A stretch of 64,000 nucleotides of DNA from Saccharomycopsis phalli (Eukaryota; Ascomycota; Saccharomycetes; Ascoideales; Saccharomycopsidaceae), in the NCBI GenBank assembly GCA_020342235.1, contig CP073217.1, positions 1,426,001 to 1,490,000 on the forward strand, written 5' to 3'. Both the position numbers and the translations under genes were made by a program. Position 1 is the first letter of the stretch, and each line of letters begins with the position of its first letter. The notes under the pieces are model-generated. The model did not search any database, was not told the origin of the DNA, and saw only the letters and a list, made by a program, of their open reading frames with translations. Shown piece after piece: positions 17,349 to 27,212 of the stretch.

Positions 17349-19001
17349 ATGGGTTACGAAAAACGACTTGTTATAGTAGGCAGAAATATCAACCGATTCT
17401 TGGACAAATTCCCAAAGGTCCACAATGTGTTTGTCATTGCTGCCATTTCTTGCGTGTCAGGAATGATGTTTGGTTTTGACATTTCGTCAATTTCCGCGTT
17501 CATTGGCACTCCGAGTTATCAGAAATACTTCCATTCGCCATCTACCAACATCCAGGGATTCATCACGTCCGCGATGGCATTAGGGTCCTTCTTTGGGTCC
17601 TTAGCATGCACGTTTGTGTCAGAGCCGCTTGGGAGAAGATTCTCGTTGATCTTGTGTGCTTTCTTCTGGTGTGTGGGTGCGGCTATCCAGTCTTCGTCGC
17701 AAAACAGGGCCCAGTTGATTATTGGCCGAATTATTTCGGGTTTTGGCGTGGGTTTTGGCTCGACAGTTGCGCCTGTCTACGGGTCTGAGTTGGCTCCTCG
17801 AAAGATCAGAGGGGCCATTGGTGGGATATTCCAGTTTTCTGTGACGCTTGGAATTCTCATCATGTTCTACATTTCCTACGGCTTGGGCAAGATCAACGGT
17901 CTGGCGTCGTTCAGAATCGCGTGGGGTATTCAGATTGTGCCGGGGCTCGTTCTCTTAATGGGCGTACCATTCCTTCCGGAATCTCCTAGATGGCTTGCCA
18001 AGAACGAATACTGGGACGAGGCTTTGGAAGTGGTGTCGCGTATCCAGGCCAAGGGTGACAGATCAAACCCGGATGTGCTTGTGGAAATGTCGGAAATCAA
18101 GGACCAAATTCTCACCGACATTCGGGCACAAAGCGTCACCTACGCGGACTTGTTCAAGAAGAAGTACCTCATGCGTACCATCACTGCTGTCAGCTGTCAG
18201 ATCGAGCAGCAATTGTCAGGTATCAACGTCACCATGTATTACGTCGTGTTCATCTTTGAAATGGCCGGGTTCACAGGAAACGCAAACCTCGTCGCCTCGT
18301 CGATTCAATACGTCTTGAATGTGGTCTGCACCATTCCTGCGCTCTTCCTTATTGATAAAGTCGGCCGTCGGCCAGTGCTTATCATCGGTGCGCTTGCCAT
18401 GATGACGTTCCAGTTTGGCATTGGTGGGTTGCTTGCAACATACTCCAAGCCTGTTGACGAGGTGGACGGAAACACTGGTATCCGGATCCAGATTCCAAAA
18501 GGAAACACGTCCGCCGCCAACGGGACAATTGCCATGTGCTATCTTTTCGTCTGCTCGTTTGCCGCGTCGTGGGGTGTGGGAACCTGGATTTACTGCTCCG
18601 AAGTCTGGGGAGACAATGTCATTCGTCAACGAGGAGCTGCGGTATCGACTGCTTCCAACTGGATATTCAACTTTGCCATTGGAATGTACACTCCAGACTC
18701 GTTCAAGAACATCACCTGGAAGACTTATTTCATATACGCCACGTTTTGTGCTGTCATGGCCATTCACGTCTACTTTGGTTACCCAGAGACAAAGGGAAAA
18801 CGGTTGGAGGAGATTGCCCAGATGTGGGAGGAGAACGTTCTCCCATGGAAGTCTGCTTCTTGGAAGCCAACAGTTCCTCTTGCCACCGATGAGAAGTTGG
18901 AGCACCGGATGGCAGTGCACCATGAAGATACCAGTGCCAGTGAGAATGATCACGTAGCCAAGATTGAGCGGAATGTTTTGGATGGCGATGCGACGTTGTG
19001 A
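17349..19001 (+). CDS. High-affinity hexose transporter, HGT1-type (MFS sugar porter)
   Basis: The ATG at 17349 gives 550 aa; the frame is open further upstream but the extra part is unlike transporters. Twelve membrane segments are expected. Sugar-porter signatures are present: FGFDISS in TM1, GRRFSLI after TM2, GRIISGFGVGFGS, PESPRWL at the end of the first half, QQLSGINV in TM7, DKVGRRPVL and PETKG at the end of TM12. It resembles K. lactis Hgt1 (NVTMYYVVFIFEMAGFTGN, NLVASSIQYVLNVV, NTSAANG) along its whole length. It imports glucose or related hexoses across the plasma membrane. Divergence from the mutarotase gene suggests a shared role in sugar uptake. A CTG at 17901 sits where, as I recall, K. 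lactis has Ala. Confidence 0.85.
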   Translation: MGYEKRLVIVGRNINRFLDKFPKVHNVFVIAAISCVSGMMFGFDISSISAFIGTPSYQKYFHSPSTNIQGFITSAMALGSFFGSLACTFVSEPLGRRFSLILCAFFWCVGAAIQSSSQNRAQLIIGRIISGFGVGFGSTVAPVYGSELAPRKIRGAIGGIFQFSVTLGILIMFYISYGLGKINGLASFRIAWGIQIVPGLVLLMGVPFLPESPRWLAKNEYWDEALEVVSRIQAKGDRSNPDVLVEMSEIKDQILTDIRAQSVTYADLFKKKYLMRTITAVSCQIEQQLSGINVTMYYVVFIFEMAGFTGNANLVASSIQYVLNVVCTIPALFLIDKVGRRPVLIIGALAMMTFQFGIGGLLATYSKPVDEVDGNTGIRIQIPKGNTSAANGTIAMCYLFVCSFAASWGVGTWIYCSEVWGDNVIRQRGAAVSTASNWIFNFAIGMYTPDSFKNITWKTYFIYATFCAVMAIHVYFGYPETKGKRLEEIAQMWEENVLPWKSASWKPTVPLATDEKLEHRMAVHHEDTSASENDHVAKIERNVLDGDATL

Positions 19002-19181
19002 TCTTGGCTGGTATATCCTAGGGTTTATATCTCAGGTTTTAGTATATTTTGGGTTTTAGTGTCTCGGGTTTTGGTATCTTGGCTGGTATATCATATTTAG
19101 TATCATAGTTATCGACAGTCTGTTTTAATTTACTCATTGTACTCTACACTAAACTGGTTTGTCATTCATTACTTTGGCCAA
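19002..19181. repeat. Degenerate tandem repeat between convergent genes
   Basis: From 19002 to 19095 a unit with ATCTTGGCTGGTATATC (19002-19018 and about 19077-19093) and GGTTTTAGT variants repeats, starting directly after the transporter stop codon. Confidence 0.65.
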
Positions 19182-21416
19182 TCATAAACTGCTGCCGTCA
19201 CTAAAAACCTCCTCATAGTCATCATAAACTCCAGTTATTTTTACATCGCCCAGGGTCAACCTGTCGACATTGAAATAAAATCCGCCAAGCACAAGGGTCC
19301 GAAGCTGGTGCAAGTTGTTTATCAATGCCCTCAAGTCCGAGCGGAGGGAGTGAATAATGAGAATGAACAACCGGTTAAGGTCGGCCTTGAATTGCACTTT
19401 GAACGAATCTATGTTGGCGTAGTCCGATACCGAAATGAAATTATACACAAAGTTGTCTGGAATTTGCGTCACCGGGTAGTTCATAAAGTTCAATGCGGTG
19501 CAAACCTTATCGAGACCGCCATTGCTTTTGAACGGCAATCTATTTCTCAAGTGCTCGAGCAAAGTGTAGTAAAACGAGTAGTAATCAAGCGGACTCTTTG
19601 TCAAGTAATTTGAGCTCGAGTCCTCCGACTTGGAGTTGTAGAGACTGCAGTATTTGCTGAATAAGCGGCGAGCAACACAGCAGTCTGTACATTTACAGGA
19701 GTTTAATTTCTGTACAAAGCTCATCTGGGACAATTCGGTGCTGCTATCAATGTAGATGCTCCAGCTGTAGAAATACTCCGGGATAATGAGGGTCTCCAAA
19801 TGTTTCAAGCGCAAAATGTCTCTAAACATAAGCATCTTCTGCTGCTTCAAGTCAAGAAGCTGCTGCTTGGTCTCTGCATCGCTTTCTTCGGTGATGAACG
19901 ACGGGCCGGAGATGGAGAAGTCGTTCAAGTTTAGCACAAGGAACTTTAAGCTCAGGAAACGTTTAATATACTGGATGATCAACTTCTCATACTGGTTCTG
20001 CAGCACCAAGCTTTTGTCGTCGGATAGGTGGTTTTCCTGGTTGATGAGGGCAAAGCTCTCGATGCTGCTGAAATTCGAGGTGTTTTGCGACCCACGATTG
20101 ACCAGACTTGTCAGAGAGTTGCTAGGGAAGTAGCAGTATGAGCTAGCGGAGATTTCGCTGTGCAAATATGGGCTTTTGTCCGTGCCGTTTTTCAAATGGC
20201 TGGTATCGTTTTCGTAGCGCTCCCAGTCGTTCATAAACTCAATGAGACACTTGTTGCAGGATGTACGGGTGCACTTGCACTTGAGCTCAAAGTTTTTCAA
20301 GTAGCTCAAGTCGAAGATGGCGGCGATGCTGTCAAAAGTAAGCTTACTGGTTTTGTGGGTCGTGGTGATTGAGAGCGTGGATAGCTTAATCTTGGAGAGG
20401 TTGTCTCGCGTGAAGATGGCCGAGATTGTCTCCAAAAACTCGCTGGACATCACAGAGGAGTGCAAGTAGAGGCTGTGCAAATTGTACAAGGCCCTAAGGC
20501 CGATGTAGCTAGGTTGGAACACGGAGTTCGGGTTGAAATTTGTGCTGTAGATGCTGAAGAACGAGAGCTTATCCGTCGACAATGGAAGGTTGTTGATGTC
20601 GTTGAGATCGATCAACTGGTAAAAGCGCAAGTTGCCCACCTGCCTGTTGTTCATGGGCATCGAAGCGTAGCTGGAGCCTGGGGAAATGCCCTGTTGCTCG
20701 TACAAGTTGACGGTGTTGTGGCCGTTGATCTTGTTCTTGACGAAGCTCAAGTAGTTGTTGAACACCTTGACGTTGTGGAAGTCGAAGTTCAAGACCTTCA
20801 AGTTGTGCTTTGAGCTTTTGGAGATCAAGTCGTAAATGGCGTCGTACGGATTCACCATGACCTCGTCGTTGAGCTTCTCGCTGTTTGTGAGAATGACAAT
20901 CTCCTCGATGCAATAGTCCAACAAGTCCGGGTTGTTTATCAAGCTGCGCACAAACAACTTGAGCCGGTCAAACTTGAGAATCGTGTAGTCGTTGCACACA
21001 TAACCCCGCGACTTGTCGTCGACGATGACGTCACCGTTCACGATCTGAATCTTCCGGTACAAATGGCTTGTGACAATCTGGTTGAAGTAAACACAGGTGC
21101 CTGCCAAGGAAATCATGTCGTGGGGATTGGTGATCTTTGAGACAATGTTGTGGACGATCTCAAGCCCCAAAGTTTGCATGACGCTGAGCTTGCCGGATCG
21201 CGGGACAGACTCCAAGTCACTGCCGCAGCCAAAGATTTCCCGGAACGAGTTTTCATGGGAAGCAACGTTGGAGAACATGTCACTGAAATTGAGGCTGGCG
21301 CTAGACTCTTTCCTAGGGGTTCTAGAGTGGCGCGAGTTCTGGTGGCTCGAGAGCCTGCTGTTGAGGAACGTGAGGCTCGAGTCGCGCCCCAAAAACGACG
21401 GCTGTGGGATATCCAT
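19182..21416 (-). CDS. F-box-like protein with two cysteine clusters
   Basis: From the ATG at 21416 (MDIPQPSFLGRDSS) the product is 744 aa; an ATG five codons upstream is also in frame. Residues about 83-125 (LGLEIVHNIVSKITNPHDM, SLAGTCVYFNQIV) resemble an F-box, the Skp1-binding motif of SCF ubiquitin ligases. The rest has leucine-rich, LRR-like spacing. Two Cys-rich spots, CKCTRTSCNKC and SCKCTDCCVARRLF, could bind metal, which is unusual for a yeast F-box protein. Substrates are unknown and no S. cerevisiae orthologue is recognised. The N-terminal 80 residues are Ser-rich and probably disordered. Confidence 0.6.
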   Translation of the reverse strand: MDIPQPSFLGRDSSLTFLNSRLSSHQNSRHSRTPRKESSASLNFSDMFSNVASHENSFREIFGCGSDLESVPRSGKLSVMQTLGLEIVHNIVSKITNPHDMISLAGTCVYFNQIVTSHLYRKIQIVNGDVIVDDKSRGYVCNDYTILKFDRLKLFVRSLINNPDLLDYCIEEIVILTNSEKLNDEVMVNPYDAIYDLISKSSKHNLKVLNFDFHNVKVFNNYLSFVKNKINGHNTVNLYEQQGISPGSSYASMPMNNRQVGNLRFYQLIDLNDINNLPLSTDKLSFFSIYSTNFNPNSVFQPSYIGLRALYNLHSLYLHSSVMSSEFLETISAIFTRDNLSKIKLSTLSITTTHKTSKLTFDSIAAIFDLSYLKNFELKCKCTRTSCNKCLIEFMNDWERYENDTSHLKNGTDKSPYLHSEISASSYCYFPSNSLTSLVNRGSQNTSNFSSIESFALINQENHLSDDKSLVLQNQYEKLIIQYIKRFLSLKFLVLNLNDFSISGPSFITEESDAETKQQLLDLKQQKMLMFRDILRLKHLETLIIPEYFYSWSIYIDSSTELSQMSFVQKLNSCKCTDCCVARRLFSKYCSLYNSKSEDSSSNYLTKSPLDYYSFYYTLLEHLRNRLPFKSNGGLDKVCTALNFMNYPVTQIPDNFVYNFISVSDYANIDSFKVQFKADLNRLFILIIHSLRSDLRALINNLHQLRTLVLGGFYFNVDRLTLGDVKITGVYDDYEEVFSDGSSL

Positions 21417-21544
21417 CTGGTACAAGAGCAAGAAGTGTGTAAGTTATATATATATATACGTGATGTATGCACACGTGACTTGTTGCAGACAGGTATTCGC
21501 TTTTTTTCACCGAGCTACGGCACCGATGGGCCCGGGTAACTGCG

Positions 21545-23398
21545 TCATGATTTCCAAAAAACGTCTGGGGTAACGGTCGAGGGCCGCCAGTTTCCCTTTT
21601 GGAACCGGGGTTTGCAGGCGAGGGTGTCGATTTTGTCTTTGGATAGTGCGCGGAATTCTGCGCCAATGATGCCGTCAAAGTCGATTTTGAACTCCGTCTC
21701 CAATCGCTTGATCAAGTCGTAAGCCTGCATGTGGTACGCTGCACTGTACAAGTCCTTTAGAAGATCCACGGTGAGATCTTTACAGAACAATGGCCGGGCA
21801 GCTTTCTTTGTGCGGATGCGCTTGAGCATCTCCGCCTTGAGGATGTCGTCGATATTGAAGAAGCTGTTGTACCTGGTGTCGAACTCCGCGCGATTTTTGA
21901 GCATGAGCTGGTTCACCTCCTGCGCCACGCTGAGGAAAAGCGGCTTCAAGTAGAGTGCTTCAAGAAGATCCACGGCCCATATAAGGTGGGGAAGCTGCCG
22001 CTCAAGCACGACTTTTCGGAAATACACCTCAAGGAACTTTGTGCTGTACATCTGCTGGATCGGATTGCTTTCCGACAAGTTGTTGATTGCCAAGTACTTG
22101 CTGTCCAACGGCCTCTGGCCGCGCACAAACGTGCGGAGCTCCATGTCCTCCGAGCTGTTGGCAAGAAAGTACGTGTTGAGAATGTAGTTGCGGATTACCG
22201 TATCAATGAGACTGTAGTTTCTCATCCGGAGACAGCCCTGCATCACCTGCACCAACGACTCATACAGCACGGTGTACGGTGCCTGCTTGAAGTCTGCCAA
22301 TACAAGTTCCTGCGCAGAAGCCACGTTTGCGTTCTCTGGCAAGAGCCCGATATACCTATATCGGATGGGCTGGACCTTGTGACGCAACTTTGCAGCGTAC
22401 TTTGCGTTCCCGCGCGGCACCGAGACGTGGGCGGTTGGCGGTAACAAGTTTGCCTGGCCCAAATGGTATGTTCTGTCCACGGAACCGTCGGTGATGTTCT
22501 CGTAGGACACGTTGTACTCCGCCACCACCAGTCCCGGCCTGGTCTCCGGCACCGTGAGCTGCACAAGGGTGTAGAACCGCTCATTGTGGACAATGTTGCT
22601 CGAGAACCTGAGCATGCCAACGTACATGCGGTCGCACAACTCCACCGTAGGAAAGTGGAGACACACATTGTACACAATGTTCGCGTAGCTTGTCAACTTA
22701 AAGTGCGTAAAGTGGTGGAGAAGCGCTGCAAGGTACGACGCGTCAACAAACTCCAGCGACACCATCAATGACTTGACAATCTGGCTCACGAGCTTCAACG
22801 ACAACTCTTTCCGTTCGACTCGCTTCGGAAGCCCGGCAAACACCACAATGCCTTGTCGGTAGTCTGCCACCGCCCGATCCAATGCCTCCTGTAATCCCCG
22901 GCTTCCCTCTGGCTCAGTGACCCGGTACCCGCTCCTTTGCAACCGGTTGAAGCTCAATGACTCAGTGAGCCCTGAATACCGCACGTCGTTGTGGATATTC
23001 CGGAGCAATTCATACGCGGTCCGGCGATCCAACTCCCCGAGCAAATACGCCATGTCCACCAGCGAGTCCTCGCGGATTCTCCGCCGTAGCTGGGACATCG
23101 AGGTTATCAGACCCAGGCCGCGCCGCCGTTTCAAGATATCCACCAACTTGAACTCGCTGATTGTCGTCTGGAGCATCTCTTTGATGAGGGTATCGACGAT
23201 TCGCGTGACTTTCGCATCGTGGAACACCGGTGGCCCTAGTGTCTGTGTGAGCTCATCGCCGGTGATTATAGGCACAGCGACCTTGTCTCGGAGGCTGGGT
23301 ATCTGGTTTTTGACAAAGTTTTGCGCTAGCTTTTCATACGAGATGCCTCGACGCAGCGTCCTGGCTATTTGAATCATGATGCAGGAATTTTTCATCAC
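21545..23398 (-). CDS. Putative mitochondrial protein of unknown function
   Basis: 617 aa. The N-terminus, either from the first ATG or from MIQIARTLRRGISYEK seven codons in, is a good mitochondrial presequence (basic, hydroxylated, no acid). The rest is helical, with no membrane segment. The pattern of paired helices (for example IVKSLMVSLEFVDASYLAALLH, ANIVYNVCLHFPTVELCDRM) is like PPR-related yeast factors for mitochondrial gene expression, but I could not match it to a named one (Atp22, Aep and Rmd9 types were considered). It reads in the same direction as the preceding F-box gene; the gap is about 130 bp. Confidence 0.6.
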   Translation of the reverse strand: MMKNSCIMIQIARTLRRGISYEKLAQNFVKNQIPSLRDKVAVPIITGDELTQTLGPPVFHDAKVTRIVDTLIKEMLQTTISEFKLVDILKRRRGLGLITSMSQLRRRIREDSLVDMAYLLGELDRRTAYELLRNIHNDVRYSGLTESLSFNRLQRSGYRVTEPEGSRGLQEALDRAVADYRQGIVVFAGLPKRVERKELSLKLVSQIVKSLMVSLEFVDASYLAALLHHFTHFKLTSYANIVYNVCLHFPTVELCDRMYVGMLRFSSNIVHNERFYTLVQLTVPETRPGLVVAEYNVSYENITDGSVDRTYHLGQANLLPPTAHVSVPRGNAKYAAKLRHKVQPIRYRYIGLLPENANVASAQELVLADFKQAPYTVLYESLVQVMQGCLRMRNYSLIDTVIRNYILNTYFLANSSEDMELRTFVRGQRPLDSKYLAINNLSESNPIQQMYSTKFLEVYFRKVVLERQLPHLIWAVDLLEALYLKPLFLSVAQEVNQLMLKNRAEFDTRYNSFFNIDDILKAEMLKRIRTKKAARPLFCKDLTVDLLKDLYSAAYHMQAYDLIKRLETEFKIDFDGIIGAEFRALSKDKIDTLACKPRFQKGNWRPSTVTPDVFWKS

Positions 23399-24748
23399 AT
23401 GTACGTCAGACCATTTAGCTGTACATGTGTTGTATATTGTACCTGTAAGGAATTTCCAGCTTTGCTGGCTTGCGGACTATCTGATTTATCTGATTTATTT
23501 AACTTGTCTGACTTGGTTGACTTGTCTTTCTGACTTTGCCTTTCTTGACTTTTTTGATTTCCTTCATCTTCCTTCAACTTCCTTAACATCCTTAATTTCC
23601 ATAACTTCCTTCAAATTTCATAACTTCCTTCATTTCCATAGCTTCCTAATTTCTTTTGGCTTTTCGGTAGTGCATTCTGAATCATTCCTTGCCAATGGAA
23701 TTGTCCCCGTCAGGTGCATTCCCACTTTACCAAGTGTACGAGTCTCGTTTAAAATGGTTGGACTTTGAATAGTCAAACAAATATATATTAGTAATTCCAT
23801 CAACTCATATCTTGGTTACTATGTTATTTTACTGTCCAATGTACCGCCAATCAACTCGAATCTTGGTTAATATATTGTCGTCTTGCCTATCGTACTGCCT
23901 CATCCACCTCAATAGTACTTGACAACAGTCATTGAAGCTATAAATACAACCTACAGTTTAGCACTAGTATTTTTAAAATTACATCTGCCAAACGTAAAAC
24001 TATGCTTACTTATATACCATACTTGAGCTGTATTAAAATCATCACCGTATTCCATACGTCTGGACTTTTTGTAACAAGTGCTGAACCTAGAATGAAAATC
24101 ACTAGCGATTAAATTTTGTTCTACGAGACGTTGAATTAGTTCAAGTAGGTCATTGAGTGAATTATTTATTTTCTGCTAGTCTTTTTGTAGTGCATGCGTA
24201 ACATATCTGGAGGTAAACAGCCAAGTAGCCAAGCAAATGGTCAAGTAGCCAAGCAAATGGCCAAGTAAAAACTAAGAAAGTAGCCAAGTAAAAACCAAGA
24301 AGCAAACTAGGGTCTTACACTAGAATGTAAGATAGGTACTTGACTTCATTGCACAGCCACTTAGCAAAATCAGGGTCCTACACTAAGCTATAAAACAGGC
24401 ATCTGACGTTACACTGCCATATTCAATAACTAGACTATAAGTAACTTAATCACGCCTCTAAATCTCTCAAAACATTGTCATGAGCCATCATGAACCACTA
24501 TCCATAATATCAAACGACTTCCTACAACCTACACTGGTAACTGTACCATAAACCCATTAAATTAACTTCCATATATAACCAAACAATATCACAATACTAT
24601 TAACTTCCATATATAACCAAACCATGTCACAGCACTATTAACTCCAATAGCCAAGCCATGCTACAACACTATTAACTCCCAATAACCAAACCATGTTACA
24701 ACCCCATCAACTCCATACATAACCTATAAACCCAATGCCAACCAAAAC
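23399..24748. other. Intergenic region with LTR-like fossil and tandem repeats
   Basis: The region is AT-rich and gene-free. About 23640-23831 is LTR-like. 24213-24300 repeats CAAGTAGCCAAGCAAATGG and variants three to four times, and 24540-24725 has four or more copies of a unit of about 45 bp with CTATTAACTCC and CCAAACCATG. 23460-23640 is a pyrimidine-rich stretch with CTTCCTT runs. Nothing else is recognised. Confidence 0.6.
23640..23831 (+). mobile_element. Diverged solo LTR-like fossil
   Basis: CCTAATTTCTTTTGG near the 5' side, then GGACTTTGAATAGTCAAACA, AATATATATTAG and TTGGTTACTATG near the 3' side follow the same order as in the copy at 52884-53112. The limits are approximate and no target duplication could be seen. 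It is the most diverged of the four copies, so probably old. Confidence 0.4.
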
Positions 24749-26848
24749 TCACCTGCAATAATAATCATAATGTTCCTCGTCCGAGTAGTCCCTGTCCTTT
24801 GCTGCCTCATAGTACCAGCCCCTGATATCCTGTCCTTTGCTGCCTAGCGGTCTTTCAATCGTCACGATGTCCTTGCCCTCGCCAGAAGAGCGGATTTTGA
24901 GCCACGGATGGTTCGTCAACGACCCTGCGTCTTCCCTGTACTTTGGATGCATTTCCAACATGCGGAGAAGAAACTCCAGAATGTCTTTGCTATCCTTTTT
25001 GCCAATGTGGAACTTCTCGCTCAACACCCGGTATAGGCTCTTGAACTTCATCTTCGGGACGTTTCTCACGTGGTTGACCACTGGGTCAAACATGTGTCGT
25101 CCGAGTTTTGAGTGGGCGTATACCTCGTACGGGAAGATAAACGGCCCGCAGCGGTTCCCCTTGGTGTTGTAAAAGTCCCGCAGCCGCGTTTTGATGATCT
25201 TCTGGAGGTCGAATCCCTTTGGCGGCGCCTTGGGGATGCTGGACAACGGCCGGTCGACGAAGTTGCTGTCTTCATCAAAAAACCACCGGTCATAGTAGTC
25301 GTAGCAGGCCTTTTGGTTCCGGTAGTGTTTCTCGTCTAGCACGGTGCCCACGATCTTAGCCAAGTGGTCGCAGTCGCGTTCAAACGACGAGCGTCGTCTA
25401 GTGGGTTTGAACGCAAACTGGCCGGTGATGAGCTCAAACAACACGCAACCGACTGACCACATATCAGCAGAGCACCCCCATTGGCCCTGGACAAGGACCT
25501 CGGGAGAGCGGTACTCTCTTGTTTGGATGGCGTCTGTGAAGTGGTGGTCAGCATAGCAAGCGTTGCCGAGATCGGCGATTTTCACGACAATGTGGTCGTC
25601 CAACTGGTCCAACTGGTCGTCCAAGCATGCGGCGGACTCCTGGAGCCTCCTGAACTGCTTGCTGAGGTTCGACGGCTGGCCGAGGTGCGGCGGCAGGTTG
25701 ATGTTCAAGTCTGCCAATCCGCAGCACAAGCTGTCGGGGAACGAGCAGCTGATGGAGTCGGCCGAGTTCATAGAGGACTTGCTGGAGGGCGGAGAGTCGT
25801 CGTCGGCGTATATGCTGGAGCGGCGCAAAATGGGCAGAGGCAAGGGCTTGGAGCATCTGATGGGGGTGCTGTTGCGGAACACGGATCGTTTTGGCGTGGC
25901 CAGGTCCAGAGAGAAGCTGGGGATCAGGGTGTTGATGCTGAGCTTCTTGCTGGTGGAGGTGGACCAGGAGCTTTCCGAAGCCAAGCTGCTTCTGCGGATT
26001 CTGCGTTCGCGGCGGAGCAGCTGCTCCTCTTTGCGGAGGACATCAACGACCTTGTCGACGTCTTTGATCTCAATGAGGATGTTTTCAGGCTTGAGGTCGG
26101 TGTGGACAAGGCCGCATTCGCGGTGCAAGTAGTCCAAGGCAAGCAACACCTGTTTAGCGATGCGTTTCACGAGGGAGAGCGGGAGGCCGCCGTGGTAGTC
26201 CAGAAACACTTGTTCCAACGAGAGTAACTGCGGGGAGGGTTCGTCGTTGGGGAGTTTTTCGAGGGCAAGGTCCTTGTACTGGCTGTACAAGTCGCGGAAC
26301 TTGTACAACAAGTTCAACATGTTTTCGCCCAACAACTCAAACACCATGCAGACATGGTCGCCGTTGGGGCCCTTGAGCAAGAAGTAGTCCAACAACCGCA
26401 CAAGGTGCCGTTTCCCGGGATGCAGGCTGGGTCCGGCTGCAATCTTCTTCAATATGTCCACCTCGTCAATGGCAGCCACACGGTACTTTTCCGCGGACTT
26501 GATGATCTTCAACGCAACGTACTGCTTGGCCTCGGAGTCGTGGGCCAACCACACTGTGGAGAAGTGTCCCCAGCCGAGCTTGCGGATAATCGAGTACTGG
26601 TCCCTGTCTCCACACACGTCTCCAACGTCACACGGATGGTATCCGCCCTGATGGTAGTCCTCGAGGTCCTCTTCTTTTGCAAAGTCGACCTCCTCGTCGG
26701 AGTCCAGCTCATTGGGCCCGTTGCCAATGGAGATGGAGTCCAGCGGATCGGACCTGTTGCCAATGGGGATGGAGTCCAGCGGATCGACGGCTGGAGCCGA
26801 GGAAAGCCGCAAGATTGCGTCGGCGACGCTGTTTTGTACGATGCTCAT
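24749..26848 (-). CDS. SKY1: SR-protein kinase Sky1
   Basis: 699 aa. The kinase domain starts near residue 84 with LGWGHFSTVW as glycine loop, Lys114 in VALKII, and the catalytic HTDLKPEN at 249-256. A spacer of about 160 residues follows, then the metal-binding DLG, the activation segment (TREYRSPEVL) and GCSADMWSVGC. A spacer that splits the two kinase lobes and the DLG in place of DFG are SRPK hallmarks. Sky1 phosphorylates RS-domain proteins such as Npl3 and affects mRNA export and ion tolerance. The N-terminus contains a small duplication, LDSIPIGN / LDSISIGN. S. cerevisiae Sky1 has 742 aa. A CTG (minus strand, about 26423-26425) in GPSLHPG is compatible with Ser. Confidence 0.93.
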   Translation of the reverse strand: MSIVQNSVADAILRLSSAPAVDPLDSIPIGNRSDPLDSISIGNGPNELDSDEEVDFAKEEDLEDYHQGGYHPCDVGDVCGDRDQYSIIRKLGWGHFSTVWLAHDSEAKQYVALKIIKSAEKYRVAAIDEVDILKKIAAGPSLHPGKRHLVRLLDYFLLKGPNGDHVCMVFELLGENMLNLLYKFRDLYSQYKDLALEKLPNDEPSPQLLSLEQVFLDYHGGLPLSLVKRIAKQVLLALDYLHRECGLVHTDLKPENILIEIKDVDKVVDVLRKEEQLLRRERRIRRSSLASESSWSTSTSKKLSINTLIPSFSLDLATPKRSVFRNSTPIRCSKPLPLPILRRSSIYADDDSPPSSKSSMNSADSISCSFPDSLCCGLADLNINLPPHLGQPSNLSKQFRRLQESAACLDDQLDQLDDHIVVKIADLGNACYADHHFTDAIQTREYRSPEVLVQGQWGCSADMWSVGCVLFELITGQFAFKPTRRRSSFERDCDHLAKIVGTVLDEKHYRNQKACYDYYDRWFFDEDSNFVDRPLSSIPKAPPKGFDLQKIIKTRLRDFYNTKGNRCGPFIFPYEVYAHSKLGRHMFDPVVNHVRNVPKMKFKSLYRVLSEKFHIGKKDSKDILEFLLRMLEMHPKYREDAGSLTNHPWLKIRSSGEGKDIVTIERPLGSKGQDIRGWYYEAAKDRDYSDEEHYDYYCR

Positions 26849-27212
26849 AATGTGTCACGGTGCTGGGTTGCCAGGAGAGACATTTACTAATGCCAATTGT
26901 GTGCCTGGGAGGATTGAATATTGTAAAGATTTTTTTTAGGTTTCCAGTGTTATCAGGTCGGCCCATGCCGGCCTGTGATTGGATGATGGCGATTAGAGTT
27001 TCAGTTGCCTGGAGCACTCACTCAGCGGTGTTTCACCCGCTGACAATGGTCATGCTTCGCAACCATTCCAGCGGGCTTGTTCTTGGCACACGTTTTTTTT
27101 TTCTCTCAACATTGTATCTCGTCCTGCCCCAATGGTACCACTGGCCACTCCCGGTGCGCCGATCCCTCAATCATGCACCCATATTTCTCCCACGCCAGCA
27201 CCCAACGGCAAC
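26849..27212. promoter_or_regulatory. Bidirectional promoter of SKY1 and VPS28
   Basis: 364 bp separate the start codons of the divergent genes. There are T-tracts at about 26930-26938 and 27091-27099, and no minisatellite. No specific regulator site is recognised. Confidence 0.5.
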
